Shown piece by piece: positions 1 through 11,142 of a stretch of DNA of 64,000 nt. The stretch covers positions 4,459,901-4,523,900 of the forward strand of contig JASSKH010000010.1 in NCBI GenBank assembly GCA_031763025.1, in the 5' to 3' direction. The DNA is from Macrocystis pyrifera. Taxonomy: Eukaryota; Sar; Phaeophyceae; Laminariales; Laminariaceae. A program made the position numbers and the translations under genes. The notes under the pieces are model-generated. The model was not told where the DNA came from and searched no databases. It saw only the letters and a list, made by a program, of their open reading frames with translations. Numbering within the stretch: the stretch's first letter is position 1; each line of letters begins with the position of its first letter.

Positions 1-759
1 TGATTAAAACTGATAGTACGACCCGATGGACCCTCCCAAATCCTATCAATAGGACGCTCATCACGGAAAAATATTGGAAATCACTACCGTAGTAATGACA
101 CTCCAACGGTATTGGGTTAAAGAACCCGGTCAGTCCCAGTGACAGTTTAGCCAACAGGTGTTAAATATCTCATTTCCAACCCCAGAGTATGACTCTGTGC
201 TGTGGACACGGATGTGCTGACCCACCCCCGAGGATCAGCCCAGCCCTTTCAAACCCGACACAGGGGTGTTCTTGGCCGCTCCTACGGCGGGAAAAAGCCG
301 GAGGGTCCCCCGAGGACCGGTGGAACTGCTGCACGTACCGCGGCAGTATATATACCGTACACAAACCTCAGGTAGATCTGCACCATCCCTAGTATGTTAC
401 GGTCGTACTTCATATTTTCTAGGCCACCTTCGCAGCCTGTGCCCCCATGCGCCCATGCACGGGAGCATCGTAAACCAAGGCGCCTTCTGGGATACGTTTC
501 TCATACTTCTGTCGGTTCCCGACCCGTTCTATTCTCGGTTAGTTTAGTTGCGGCAATACAGCTAGTAACTCCTTGGCCAAATACGGGCGCCACGGTAGGC
601 GTAGCAACCAAGATGTGTTGAGGCTACTTGCTTGAGTAGCTCGATACCTCACCCGGTAATCGAGACCCTTCATAGATATACTGAAAGCTAGGACCGACAC
701 ACTACGGTACGGACGGACTACCGCAGGCAACCGCACCGAAACACTTGGTACAAAGGCAC
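1..759. other. Gene-less left flank
   Basis: I see no convincing coding exon, RNA gene or repeat here. The short ORFs on both strands lack recognisable motifs. This is simply the DNA into which the adjacent Copia-like element inserted. Confidence 0.4.
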
Positions 760-764
760 ATCGG

Positions 765-1317
765 TATTGATAATTATTCTTGCATGTGGCAGAGGCAAGC
801 ACTTCAGTCGATGTCAACCGACTGGTAAAGCATGAGCTTCGAGCTCGAAAGAGCTGATGATGAAAGAGATGGCACTCCAAGGCCTTGTCGTTGATTATTG
901 CGGTCTCCCAGAGGAGACAGGTGGGGAGAGAAGGAGAGTGGGCGAGTGAGCCTTGTGCACGTGTGTCGCATCTCGATCTAGAACTCAAAACAAAAATACT
1001 GCAGAGGGACCCCGGACCCTCGAAATGCAGTGTAACCTCAAAACTAAAACAAGCAAAACTCGGGAGAACTCAGCCTGTTTTTTCGGGGTTCTACAGTTCC
1101 ACCGCGTACTGAACCGTAACAAGTAATCCCGCATTCTGAACAAACTGCTACTCGTATGACAGCTCAGTGTACTGTTGTACTCTACGAACTATATCAACAG
1201 ATGACTAGCTATGTCCCGACAGCGAACCGATAGGCTACTGACTACTGTTATTGTTGTTGTGTAGCAACTGACTACTGCCAACGCTGCTGTTGCGTAACAA
1301 CGTAGCTATCCTTAATA
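765..1317 (-). repeat. 3' LTR of the gag-only Copia-like element
   Basis: This is the downstream LTR in the element's own (minus) orientation. It starts TATTGATAAT and ends CCTTAATA on the plus strand, with TATT and AATA forming a short terminal inversion. It pairs with 3991-4542. Confidence 0.92.
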
Positions 1318-2667
1318 CGACCTCTCGATGGATGGGACATAAAGCCAAGTTGCTGTTCAACTATCAACCTGTTCAACTATCAACTCGAATCGTCCAATTA
1401 TGTTACTTCTCTGCGTTACATGCCATAATTCCAAGATGCACACAACAATACATTTAATTGTTGCGGGGGGAATGCTGCTGGCAGGAACCAATTCGGTATC
1501 TACGAGTAATATAATATGATATGTGTCTAAAGGAAAGACATGAATCCAAGCAAACAAAACAAAACATATTCTGCTGCTTTACTATACGTATTGTACCTAT
1601 AAATACGTGCTCTTGCATGGTTAAATGCGAGTTTACCAGTATTCTATACTAGAATCATCAGACGTCAACTATATCCCGATCATGTAATCGATCAAGAATA
1701 AATTAACCTTCCAATGTATCTCCCCAAAACTATCTGACTCTGGTTACTTGGTTAGAGTGTTCGTCTGAACTACTTGTCTGCAAATTAACGAAGTGGAATC
1801 CATTGCTATGTCGCAACAAAGTTTCATTACTCCTTTGCAACGTCGAAACAACTTCAACTGCTCCTGCTTCGCTTTCGACGGGTGATCAATCCTTCTACAG
1901 CTGACGCAAAAAACTACAACGCATAACCTGGCAACGTAAAGGCATACTACTGATGTGACGGGTTTGACGCATGGAATAGCATGCAAACCGAAAAACATCA
2001 CACACAAAACCTTGGAAACCGTGCGGGTCTCACTATACATTTACCAGACAGACACATACGGTACGATTTGTTGACCAAAAAATAGAAACAGCTACAGTAA
2101 GTAGTGGTAGCAGCGGCCGACGTTATATGCTTATGTCCGCCCCATACAGAAAAGATACGTCGTGCTACTCACTACATATAGAAACCTTTCACAAATAGCC
2201 TAGCAGCTTAACACGCTTCTGCCACCCCCCGTACAAAGAAAGCGTGTCGTGCTACGTACTACGAAACAAGAAAATCTTGCCGTTAAGTTGATGACGATGT
2301 ATGCGACCTCGGGGTGACGCAGATGTCCCTCCTGGCGTTGCAGAAGATGGTGATGTACATGGCGATCCAGCAGACGTTCTCCCCGGTAATCCCAGTAGTT
2401 GTAGTAGTTGATGCGGTGGCCCGGTCCTGAAAGATACCTCTTCAGCTAACCCCACGTTTCTGTTGTTGACGACTCCATAGCTCTGACAGTCTCAGCGAAC
2501 AGTTGCTGTGACGATTCCGGAAGGTATCTTTCCGACAATCTCAAGAGCTTTTTACAGGATCTCGTAAACTGTCATTTCGACGACCCCGTGTTGATGTGAT
2601 ACTCCAGCGTAGATAATAATTTTGCCCAAGGACCCCGGATGATGTTCCGGTGGCGAAATTTCAAGAG
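1318..2667 (-). other. Non-coding 3' interior of the gag-only element
   Basis: This 1.35-kb stretch lies between the gag stop and the 3' LTR. I find no pol motifs in any frame. The few short ORFs look like chance. A weak purine-rich run next to 1317 on the minus strand could be the polypurine tract. Confidence 0.6.
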
Positions 2668-3768
2668 CTAAAACTGAAAGCCCTTGTCAAAATCGTCGTC
2701 GAAGTTGATCGTAGGCTGCTCGTCGGTGTTCACGCGCAGTACAGCCGCCGTGTGCGTGCTGCTCTTCTGTGGGCGTTCAGCTCCTTGCGCGAAGCATTCG
2801 GTGTCACTGTGCGTAGTGGTCTTGTGAACCGAGCACCACTTTTGTCCAGCTCCACCTCCAGCGTTTTTGGCTTGCCCAGCAGCAGCAGCAGACTTCTTGC
2901 CCTTTCTGTACACCTTGCCAGGCACAGCGCAACCGCTCTTGTAGTGGCCCTCCCTTCCGCAGTTGTGGCAGATGACAACGGAGCTGGTATCCGATGATGA
3001 TGCTGTTGCTGCTGTCATGATGGTGCCGCGTCCAGCGATTTTCCCAGTCTTTCCGCGCGAAAGTCCGTCCAGATATAGGTGCCTCATTGTTGATTGGATC
3101 TTCGACAGGTCGAAATCCGGGTCCTTATACGTCGTCAGCTTGATGTCGCGGTAGCTCTCCGGGAGTCTTTGGACGATGATGTCGGTGAAGTGGCGGTCGG
3201 TGACAGGTTCATTGACCGCGGCCAGACGACTACGAAGTCGTGTTACCTGCATGATGTAGTTGTCCGGATCTTCGTCAGGCTCCATGGTCGTTGCTGCAAG
3301 TTTTGCCTGTAAGGCTCGGATCGTCTCGTTCGTCACGCGCAGGTACTTTTGCTCAAGCTCTTTGATGGCTTTCTGCCCATCGCCTCCAGTCCCACGCTCG
3401 TCGAAGGCATGGATAGCCACGAGGAGAGCCGCAGCCTTATCGGTGACTAAGTACAGGATGGCATAGAGGTCCATGTTAGCTCGGTCGAATGCAGCTTGCC
3501 GTTGCTGCAGGGTCCCTCCAGCAGTGTACAGCAACCCTGGAGTTAACAGTAGTGCTGTATCTTCAGCCTGGTCGGTATCTTCCGCGGGCCTCGCTTGACC
3601 TTCCATAACGGCAAAAATGTCAGGTCGTTGCATGCTGATGATGAAGCCAGCCTTCCTGTGCCAGTCAGCGAAATCTTCAGGCTTCTCTCCAGTGTATGAC
3701 TCGATTCCTCGCACAGCGTTGATCAGACTGTTGTTCGCGCTGTTGCCCGTCATGTTGTCCATTCTCAC
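2668..3768 (-). CDS. gag: Copia-type Gag with zinc knuckle
   Basis: The 366-residue ORF is uninterrupted. The N-terminal 230 residues have the layout of the UBN2/Copia Gag family, including a SYTGEKPEDFADWHRK stretch near residues 24-39 and a long helical region that should form the capsid-like shell. Residues 267-280 are a CCHC zinc knuckle, CHNCGREGHYKSGC, expected to bind the element's RNA. A second Cys/His-rich stretch (CSVHKTTTHSDTEC) follows. The product ends in an acidic tail. In autonomous relatives Gag is fused or adjacent to pol; here a stop follows and no pol is seen before the 3' LTR. Start choice: the first ATG of the ORF lies about 220 bp inside the 5' LTR edge. Family assignment is confident; function in trans is inferred. 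Confidence 0.88.
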   Translation of the reverse strand: MRMDNMTGNSANNSLINAVRGIESYTGEKPEDFADWHRKAGFIISMQRPDIFAVMEGQARPAEDTDQAEDTALLLTPGLLYTAGGTLQQRQAAFDRANMDLYAILYLVTDKAAALLVAIHAFDERGTGGDGQKAIKELEQKYLRVTNETIRALQAKLAATTMEPDEDPDNYIMQVTRLRSRLAAVNEPVTDRHFTDIIVQRLPESYRDIKLTTYKDPDFDLSKIQSTMRHLYLDGLSRGKTGKIAGRGTIMTAATASSSDTSSVVICHNCGREGHYKSGCAVPGKVYRKGKKSAAAAGQAKNAGGGAGQKWCSVHKTTTHSDTECFAQGAERPQKSSTHTAAVLRVNTDEQPTINFDDDFDKGFQF

Positions 3769-3979
3769 AGCAGTCAGCGACGTTGTACTCGTACGATGTT
3801 GTAGTCGCTCGCAGCAGCAGTGCTAGTTGTTGCAGCTCGTAGTAACTCCAGGTAGAGGATGGCCGTGGCAGCTCTCTCGTGAAGCTCGTTGCGGAAGCAG
3901 CAGCTCGGGGTCCTGAAGCGCAGCCTAGTACTTGGCGTACCTCGCGGCCCGCAGCTCTGCTGTTGTGCTTGAACGTCGA

Positions 3980-3990
3980 GGCTCATAACC
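3980..3990 (-). promoter_or_regulatory. Primer-binding site, half-tRNA (initiator Met) type
   Basis: The plus-strand bases GGCTCATAACC match the anticodon arm of initiator tRNA-Met, which carries the CAT anticodon. The minus-strand transcript reads GGTTATGAGCC directly after the LTR. Drosophila copia and related elements are known to prime from a cleaved initiator tRNA at this internal site instead of its 3' end. The match and its position next to the LTR support Copia affiliation. Confidence 0.75.
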
Positions 3991-4542
3991 TATTGATAAT
4001 TATTCTTGCATGTGGCAGAGGCAAGCACTTCAATCGATGTCAACCGACTGGTAAAGCATGAGCTTCGAGCTCGAAAGAGCTGATGATGAAAGAGATGGCA
4101 CTCCAAGGCCTTGTCGTTGATTATTGCGGTCTCGCAGAGGAGACAGGTGGGGAGAGAAGGAGAGTGGGCGAGTGAGCCTTGTGCACGTGTGTCGCATCTC
4201 GATCTAGAACTCAAAACAAAAATACTGCAGAGGGACCCCGGACCCTCGAAATGCAGTGTAACCTCAAAACTAAAACAAGCAAAACTCGGGAGAACTCAGC
4301 CTGTTTTTCGGGGTTCTACAGTTCCACCGCGTACTGAACCGTAACAAGTAATCCCGCATTCTGAACAAACTGCTACTCGTATGACAGCTCAGTGTACTGT
4401 TGTACTCTACGAACTATATCAACAGATGACTAGCTATGTCCCGACAGCGAACCGATAGGCTACTGACTACTGTTATTGTTGTTGTGTAGCAACTGACTAC
4501 TGCCAACGCTGCTGTTGCGTAACAACGTAGCTATCCTTAATA
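3991..4542 (-). repeat. 5' LTR of the gag-only Copia-like element
   Basis: Upstream LTR in the minus orientation and near-identical partner of 765-1317. Its inner edge abuts the primer-binding site at 3980-3990, which fixes the boundary independently of the repeat alignment. The promoter of the element should lie inside this LTR; I cannot place it. Confidence 0.92.
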
Positions 4543-4906
4543 ATCGGGTCCAACCGTAGCAAGTAAGTGTAGATCTTCCGTTGAGGAATTTCGTCAGGGA
4601 GGAATGGCTGGGCTCGAACGTGCAACCCTTGCCGTAGCACCAGCCCCACACCGTAACTTCAAATAAAACACCCTAGTTCCCGAAATAAAGCACAGCTTAT
4701 GCCCTAACAGCCGCCCCAGTACACGCTCGCCCATCGCCGAGTGTCGCCCTTTGTTGTCTTCAGGACAGTGCCCGGTTTTGATCGGCAACATCCAACTAAC
4801 AGTGCATTGGGTACCCCGAGTTTAGAACAACACTCACGCGATAAATAGGATTTGGGACACAGGGCCGGTCAAATCGGTCGGTTCCGTTTATACTACAAAC
4901 AACCTA

Positions 4907-4969
4907 TAACGGGGAACCATAGTAAATAGGATCAAATATTGTTGGTAAAAACAGGTTGGTCCTCCGTAG
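4907..4969. repeat. Internally deleted copy of MITE family 1
   Basis: The left end (AACGGGGAACCATAGTAAAT) and the right end (GGTCCTCCGTAG) match the terminal inverted repeats of the 105-bp MITE seen at 14637, 15160, 21961 and 22942. About 40 bp of the middle is missing. Confidence 0.5.
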
Positions 4970-7070
4970 TGTCTCCCACCACAGTAGAGTCGCCACGGCA
5001 GATGATCTTTACTCGGGCTACCCTTTTTATTTTTGATACGAGGACTAAAACAAGAATGGCTCCGTCACATTTTTCCCCACTTCTCGTAGCAGTGTATTCC
5101 CGCGGGACCCTATCGCGACATCTGAAATTCAATACGACAGACAGCTGGTAAACCAAACCTTGGACCCGACAAGTAATCACAAATATACTGCAGTGGAACG
5201 CGGTGACGGCGGGGCTGACAAGCCACGCCGTACCACATGCAACGTACCACAAACACTGAAATTAATTTCCGAAACATACGTCTCCAAGAATTAGGGCGTG
5301 GTACACGATACAAAAATATTGGCGGTGGAGTTCATGTCGTCGAGATATTTCCATAGAAGCACTGTTCGGCGTTGGTACTCCTTTTACTCTGTTGCCGGCA
5401 AACGTCAGATGGGCAATTTGTCTGAGGGGCTGCGTTATTTTATCACACGTGTGATACGGTGTACGATTTGTCTGTCCTCGAAGCGAATACAACTTGGTAC
5501 GTCGCAACACGTTTGCTTTGATGCCACCGGGAAGTAGCAATGCTGCAGATTCCGTGCTGCTGTAATTGCTCGTCTTGAAGAACACCTGATGATGGAAGAC
5601 CTTTGGAGTGGAAGACCTTCGGGTGCCAAACCCAATATTGGTGTCATCCTTTACACTCGGGAAATACTATTCACGGGGAGCATGCGTTCTGCCTCGGCAG
5701 CCGTATCCGAGGAAGAACTGGTGGCGTCGGCGTGGTCGGCGTGCGAATGGGGGTTTTTCTCGTGGTCTAGCCTTTCTTTGTAGTAAGACCAAGACACCTG
5801 CCAGACAGCACGATATAAATGTTGGCAAGGAATTAAAATAGTACGCGCGAAAGAAAAAGGCCGACTACTGCGGAAGTGATATTTCCCCTCCAACCAAGGG
5901 GTTGGCGTTAGTGCGCACTGGTAACGGTTGCTTCGTACAGCAGTACTAGGATACAAATATTCTAGGGCTGCGACTCAGGGAGAAGATTCGAATGTATTTT
6001 ATCAGTTTCTACGAAGCCATTCAATCTTGTTCTTGTTAGTCCCGTATATTTTCTAGTTTTGTCTTCCCCTTTCCCTCCCAATCGAAACTCAGATCTGAGG
6101 CCACAGAACACGCTCTCCTCCCCCTTCCCCACTACGGATAATGCCATGAACATATCATCAATGGGATATCACGCCCCTCTCTTCCCTCATCGACACACGT
6201 TGCATTGCGCCCACTCACGCTACTGTAGGCGTCTCAGAAGTTACTTTAGTTGATTTCTTTTTTGCTTTAAAATTTTAGGCCCTGTCTCATCTCGGCGGGA
6301 GTCGAAGTCCAGGATCAACACCTACGGTATTCGAGGGTAACAACTAGATCCCCGACGCGATCGGTGCAACGCATCGGCTCGCTCATACCCCGAGCGTCTT
6401 GGAACGAGCAAAATGATCCGGGCGAGTGAAGGCGAAACTACAACCCCCTCCACGTTCGACTGGTGCGGAAGACAGCGTAAATGGCAAAAAAACAACTTAT
6501 TTAGGCCATCGGAGAGCAATCGCATAACTTTCGCGACCTCGATATCGTTTGTGTCGTGCGATTTCACCTCAAAGAATAGGCTGCGACTCACAGCCCTACC
6601 GCTGCATACTATATTTCGAACACATCAGGTATCAGGTACTAATCGAATGCGTGGAAATAGTACTGTACCTTTATTTGAACAACCCAATATATGAGTGACG
6701 GCACTCCTTAAGGTCACTTGCGCACTGAGAACACTACCTACTATATTTAATCCCATGTTGTTTTTAGACAAGATAAGGCCTTGAAGTAGTAAAAATTCAT
6801 CCATTTTGCAGAAACTCAAGTCTGTTCAATATTTTGTCCGCTCTGTCCGCCACCAATCTCATTGTGTGCCTCGGGCGCGGGGATTACTTTGACGAAAACA
6901 ACTCACCCCCCCATACCCTCCCTCTACAACCCAAACCAAAACCGAATTAGGCCGAGGATAGGGGTCCAGTTTTTCTTATCGCGTGTTGTTGGGGGACGTA
7001 TTAAAATTGTGATATTCTAAACCTCTCCCCCCGGTAGGGATTGCACTTTGTTGGCTCGACCTTTTCTGAC
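4970..7070. other. Gene-less stretch
   Basis: No recognisable gene. ORFs on both strands are short and mutually overlapping. A T/C-rich run lies near 6240-6280. I see no tRNA or repeat beyond a weak hairpin-like piece near 5560. Confidence 0.35.
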
Positions 7071-7073
7071 AGT

Positions 7074-7250
7074 TTGAGCTCCTCGAGTGAGCAACTAATA
7101 GCATACCGGTTACTGATAATTTTACTACGTACCTGATAGTACATTTGTTTTGGGATTAGCGCGTAACAAGTTTGGTCGGGCCCTGCGTGAACAAGCTTCG
7201 TCGAAGTCGCCTGTCGAGTGAGATATTGAGCTCCTTGTTTGGGGAGCTCC
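7074..7250. repeat. Dispersed repeat with hairpin, copy 1
   Basis: This stretch resembles 7850-8025 in spaced blocks: a GAGCTCCTCGAGTGAGCAAC-like start, TACCGGTTAC, and a closing GAGTGAGATATTGAGCTCC. It ends in a hairpin (GAGCTCC, 7-nt loop, GGAGCTC at 7228-7249). It looks like a relative of MITE family 2, because a GTAGCACTCGTC-like end follows near 7305. Confidence 0.45.
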
Positions 7251-7849
7251 GACAATAAGGCACCACCCCTGAAGGGGCGTTGCTCATAGATGCTGCCCCT
7301 ACCGTAGCACTCGTCGCCACCCCAACATACGGCTAGGTCATGTGCAGGCAGCTTCAGTCCGTGGCCGTATGGCATTCTACAAATGCAAGCCGAGTTGCCA
7401 TGTCACCATTTTTTTGCGGACCGAGCCCCTCGAACTGCACGGATAAGCAAAGAAACACCAACAACAAGCAGGACAAGTGCAACAGCACTTGCCCTCCCTC
7501 GCTGAAACCCTTCTCGTAGTATCCGACTCACGTGGGGGCTACACGCCTCCTCAGATTTTCTTTTTTTTTATATGTAGCTTACACTACTGGACGGTTACGT
7601 TGTCAAGTTGTGTACACAGCAGTACCCGGCACAGCGCATAGCAGTAGATTTGGAATTTAGATAGCGTGTGTCGAAATTTTGCAAAAATCACTGAACTAAA
7701 GTATCGGGAAACATCATGCCTGTCACCAAATTGAGTCTGGCGAAACACAGAGTCTGATATGTTGGCTTCGTCTACCCGTAGGTATCTTGATGTATGCCAC
7801 GTATATACATGACTATTTTGCAGGTACCGACTCCTTCCAAGGTAGGAGT

Positions 7850-8025
7850 CGAGCTTCTCAAGTGAGCAACTACGACCGGTTACGTAGTATTCTACTTGTA
7901 CTATACGACAGCAGTATTTGTCTTGAGATCATGTAGCGCATACAATTATTGGTCGAGTTGGACAAATACAATTCTCCGAAGTCCTGCTTCGAGTGATAAA
8001 ATTGAGCTCTTCACCTGAGAAGCTC
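7850..8025. repeat. Dispersed repeat with hairpin, copy 2
   Basis: Partner of 7074-7250. It ends in the inverted repeat GAGCTCTTCACCTGAGAAGC at 8004-8025, the internal hairpin type of MITE family 2, followed by a run of A and a GC-rich short hairpin. Confidence 0.45.
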
Positions 8026-9502
8026 AGAAAAAAAAGCGACCACCCCCATCGTGGCAGCGCTTTACGTACGCACATACCGTCTGTGTGCATGAACGCATTG
8101 AACTACGACGTACATACCAGGTACGTTTTACAAACAGCAGACGTTCGCACCTTGAAGCAGTATACAACAAAGCATGTGTAAAGGAACCAATAAATTCCCT
8201 CATCGGCCACAGGCACGTGGTATTTGTCCCTCGCCGAGTGCATGCGCAGCGCCACCAGCAGTCTCAGGAAAAACTTAGGCGGCCACGAGTCCATGTACGC
8301 CTTCGCAGCCCATGTAGAGCTCCTACGAATAATGCCCGAAAGGCCGACAGCACCGGCCAAGATAGCAACGGGGCCTTCGAAAATCCAAGTTTCCATCATC
8401 AAGCGGGGCAACGACGCACACGGACGGGGCATGATCGGACACACGCAGGTACATGCGGGCATGGCACGGCAGGGGGGAAGGTCGGGCCGGGACTCACCCT
8501 TTGTAAAATTGCGGTGTCAGTGTAAGAAAGGGCTATGCTTTTGATCCGAAAATGTTTTGTCACCGGCATGTCTCCAAGGACTTACTGAACGTACGATACG
8601 GGTACCCACCTTATGTGGGTACATGCGACCTGAATTTTACTATACTATTCGCTAGAACCCCCTTGCCGATCGGGTGGTGTGTCGGGCTTATCCCCCATGT
8701 TTGTTTTTCAGGTCGGTGGTCAATAGGCGAGGCATACGTCTCTTCAAGAAAAGAGTTTCATATATATAGTATAAACCAGTAGGTGCTAATTCGCTACCAC
8801 CGTCGCACACGTCCGACGGTGTATTTTCATGTGGTATTTCGAGTTGGACGCATTTTACGGTACCATCAGTCGTTTTGAATACGTGGTGTTAGGACTGCAG
8901 CGTAGCTACAGTAGCTCTGTCTGCGTGTACCAAACCGGAACTCCATCGCAACGAAGACGGCAAAAAAACAGTTTCGAGATACATGGTACACAATTGGTTT
9001 GTACGTGCTGGAATATCCCATACTTGGCACCAACACGAGATGGGATTAAGACCGAACAGCGCGCAAGCTAATATTCCCTGGAACGAGTTTCTGAAACTTT
9101 ATCGAACGCAAGCTGAGCACACACGGCGAGCTTGGTGGCTTCGGAACGATCTCGCCAAGATATCTCCATCGGTACGTTGCTTGGCGTTTGCAGGTCGTAA
9201 CGATCTCCGCACCAAAATGGACTACTAATATGATCTCGCACATAATATACATCAGGGATGTATCTGCTAATATGATGTGGGACTATAGTAATCAGAACCC
9301 ATCGCAGATACAAATCCTATACATTTCAGTATTTTTACTGAGCATATTCGGTCCTGATTACTAGGTTCTCCCGTAGTACCTGCAGACGAAAAATCTTCAG
9401 CATATCAGGATGCAGGGATTTCATCTGTCTGACTTGTGGTTCTTCCAGTCAAGGAACACACTGCTCGGTGTATAGTTTCCCGGTCGTCGTCCAATCAGTT
9501 TC

Positions 9503-9770
9503 GACGCGTGCTACAGGAACGGTGGTAGAGGTGTTCCATATTTATTCTGAGGCTCCTCACTTGAGGAGCTCTGGCTACTATTATCACGTGATTTCGGTGG
9601 AAACTTTGCAAGCCGATAAATCATCCCATGGTGACCTACAGTACTAATAAGCAACAACAAAAAATGATCTTGTGAAATAACAACTGCATTCGGCCGATTT
9701 TCGGTGAAGGAGCCCCGTCTTTCAATAACCAGTTTTGCCGAAATGCGCTACCTCTATCGTAGCGCGTGTC
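9503..9770. repeat. MITE family 2, copy a
   Basis: It begins GACGCGTGCTAC and ends GTAGCGCGTGTC, an imperfect terminal inverted repeat. The hairpin at 9549-9571 reads GAGGCTCCTCACTTGAGGAG, and the right terminus itself folds (GCGCTAC, 7-nt loop, GTAGCGC at 9745-9765). No ORF. Length and layout match the copies at 10908, 13674, 59411 and 62592. Confidence 0.65.
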
Positions 9771-10907
9771 TAAGCCGTTCGACCCAGGAGAAACGTTTAT
9801 CTTGCGTGTTTGCGGTGTAGTTTGTACGGAGGAAAGCTTGGTGAGCTACAAATCGCAACCTACAATCAATGCCTATCGGCGTTGGATCTCTCTCCAGCTT
9901 TCGAGGGTATCGACGCTTGCGCTGTTTCGCCAGAGGTTTGATTTTCCCGAATAATGCTGTACGCACAAGTAGTCAACAAGGACGTATCGGCGGGAACAAA
10001 CGGACGATAGGTCGACCATATTTCATGGCAACATTACAGCCGACACGGAGGAGGGAACAGTCACTTGCCGTTGCTGGGCGGTAGCGGTCCGCGAGACCGA
10101 AACCGATGCGATCAATTTTAATCTGAGGTTGCCGGCTGCTCACCAACGATTAAGTCAACAAGCAGATGAAATATCCCCAGATACAAAAATCCACACCTTG
10201 CACGTATATGACCATCGGAAGGTGAGTCCATAATTGAATGTCACCCGCAGCTCGGTCCATCCTCTCCTTGAGCTCCTCGCAACTCGCCGTTGAGGTGGCA
10301 GACCCGCTGCAGTCTAGCTCGTACTGCGCTCGTAGTAAGCGTGCATGGACAACCACGCATACAGCAACGGTCCGGAATGCAAACGAAAGAACGGAAGTGC
10401 ATATTATATAGACGCAGCACATCTTACCGGTCGATGTTGTTTGATTTTCCCTTTACTCTACTGCTTGGACAGGCAGCTGTTGCTGGGAAGGATACTATTC
10501 ATAACACTCTCCACGAGATCCTGTGCTTTGTTTGCACGATAGGAAATACTGCTTGCTGTGGGTAGGCTCACCCAGGAGACTCAGTGCATGACGAAACAAC
10601 AAAACGACACCACGACCTCTGCTACGAGCTACGAGAGGGGCAGAAATGGTTGAACATTTGGGTCTCTGGTTGGCGGCGCTCCTCAATTGAGAAGCTACCC
10701 GAATCTCGTGGAACTCCCGTTTGTGTTCTTTTTATTATTGTTCGTGGTAAATCTACTGTATGTAGTAGGTCATGGCGTTGTTCTGCAATAGGTATCAACA
10801 GCCAGCTTTTGGGTGAGAAATGGATCAACCGTAGCATGCATCACTGCTACTGGTACTGGTCCTGGTACTGGGGAACACTGATACTGGTACTGGTAACTCT
10901 AGTACTG

Positions 10908-11142
10908 AGGCGTTCTGCGATAGAGGCTCATTTTCAACTATATGAGGCTCCTCACTTGAGGAATCCAAAAACCGACTTCAGCTAAAATCAAATCGCATCC
11001 CGATGAATAATCCCACGGCCCAAGTGTACAATTACGTCAGTTTTCGAAACAAGATTGGCATTACGACGATTTTGGGTAAGGAACACCGTCGTACAGAAAC
11101 CATTTTAGCGGAAATGCGCTCACATTTGTCGTAGAACGCGTC
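10908..11142. repeat. MITE family 2, copy b
   Basis: Left end GGCGTTCTGCGATAGAGG and right end GTAGAACGCGTC are inverted. The internal hairpin is at 10944-10966. The interior shares the ATCCCGATGAATAATCCCA block with copy c at 13674. Confidence 0.65.

Larger units (their letters stand above)
765..4542 (-). mobile_element. Non-autonomous Copia-like LTR element carrying only gag (TR-GAG type)
   Basis: Two direct repeats, 765-1317 and 3991-4542, are near-identical; I count about three differences over about 553 bp. They bound a 2.7-kb interior. The flanks ATCGG at 760-764 and ATCGG at 4543-4547 are a 5-bp target-site duplication, so both ends are fixed to the base. On the minus strand the order is 5' LTR (3991-4542), primer-binding site (3980-3990), gag ORF (2668-3768), about 1.35 kb without coding sequence, then 3' LTR (765-1317). 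I see no protease, integrase or reverse transcriptase. This matches the known class of terminal-repeat retrotransposons with only a gag gene, which must borrow pol in trans. The LTR ends are TATT and AATA, not the usual TG and CA. Near-identity of the LTRs implies a recent insertion. The element looks whole for its class. Confidence 0.9.

Noticed and set aside
4597-4660. tRNA-like GTTCGAGCC on the minus strand
   Set aside because: The T-arm stem does not pair and no A box or acceptor stem fits.
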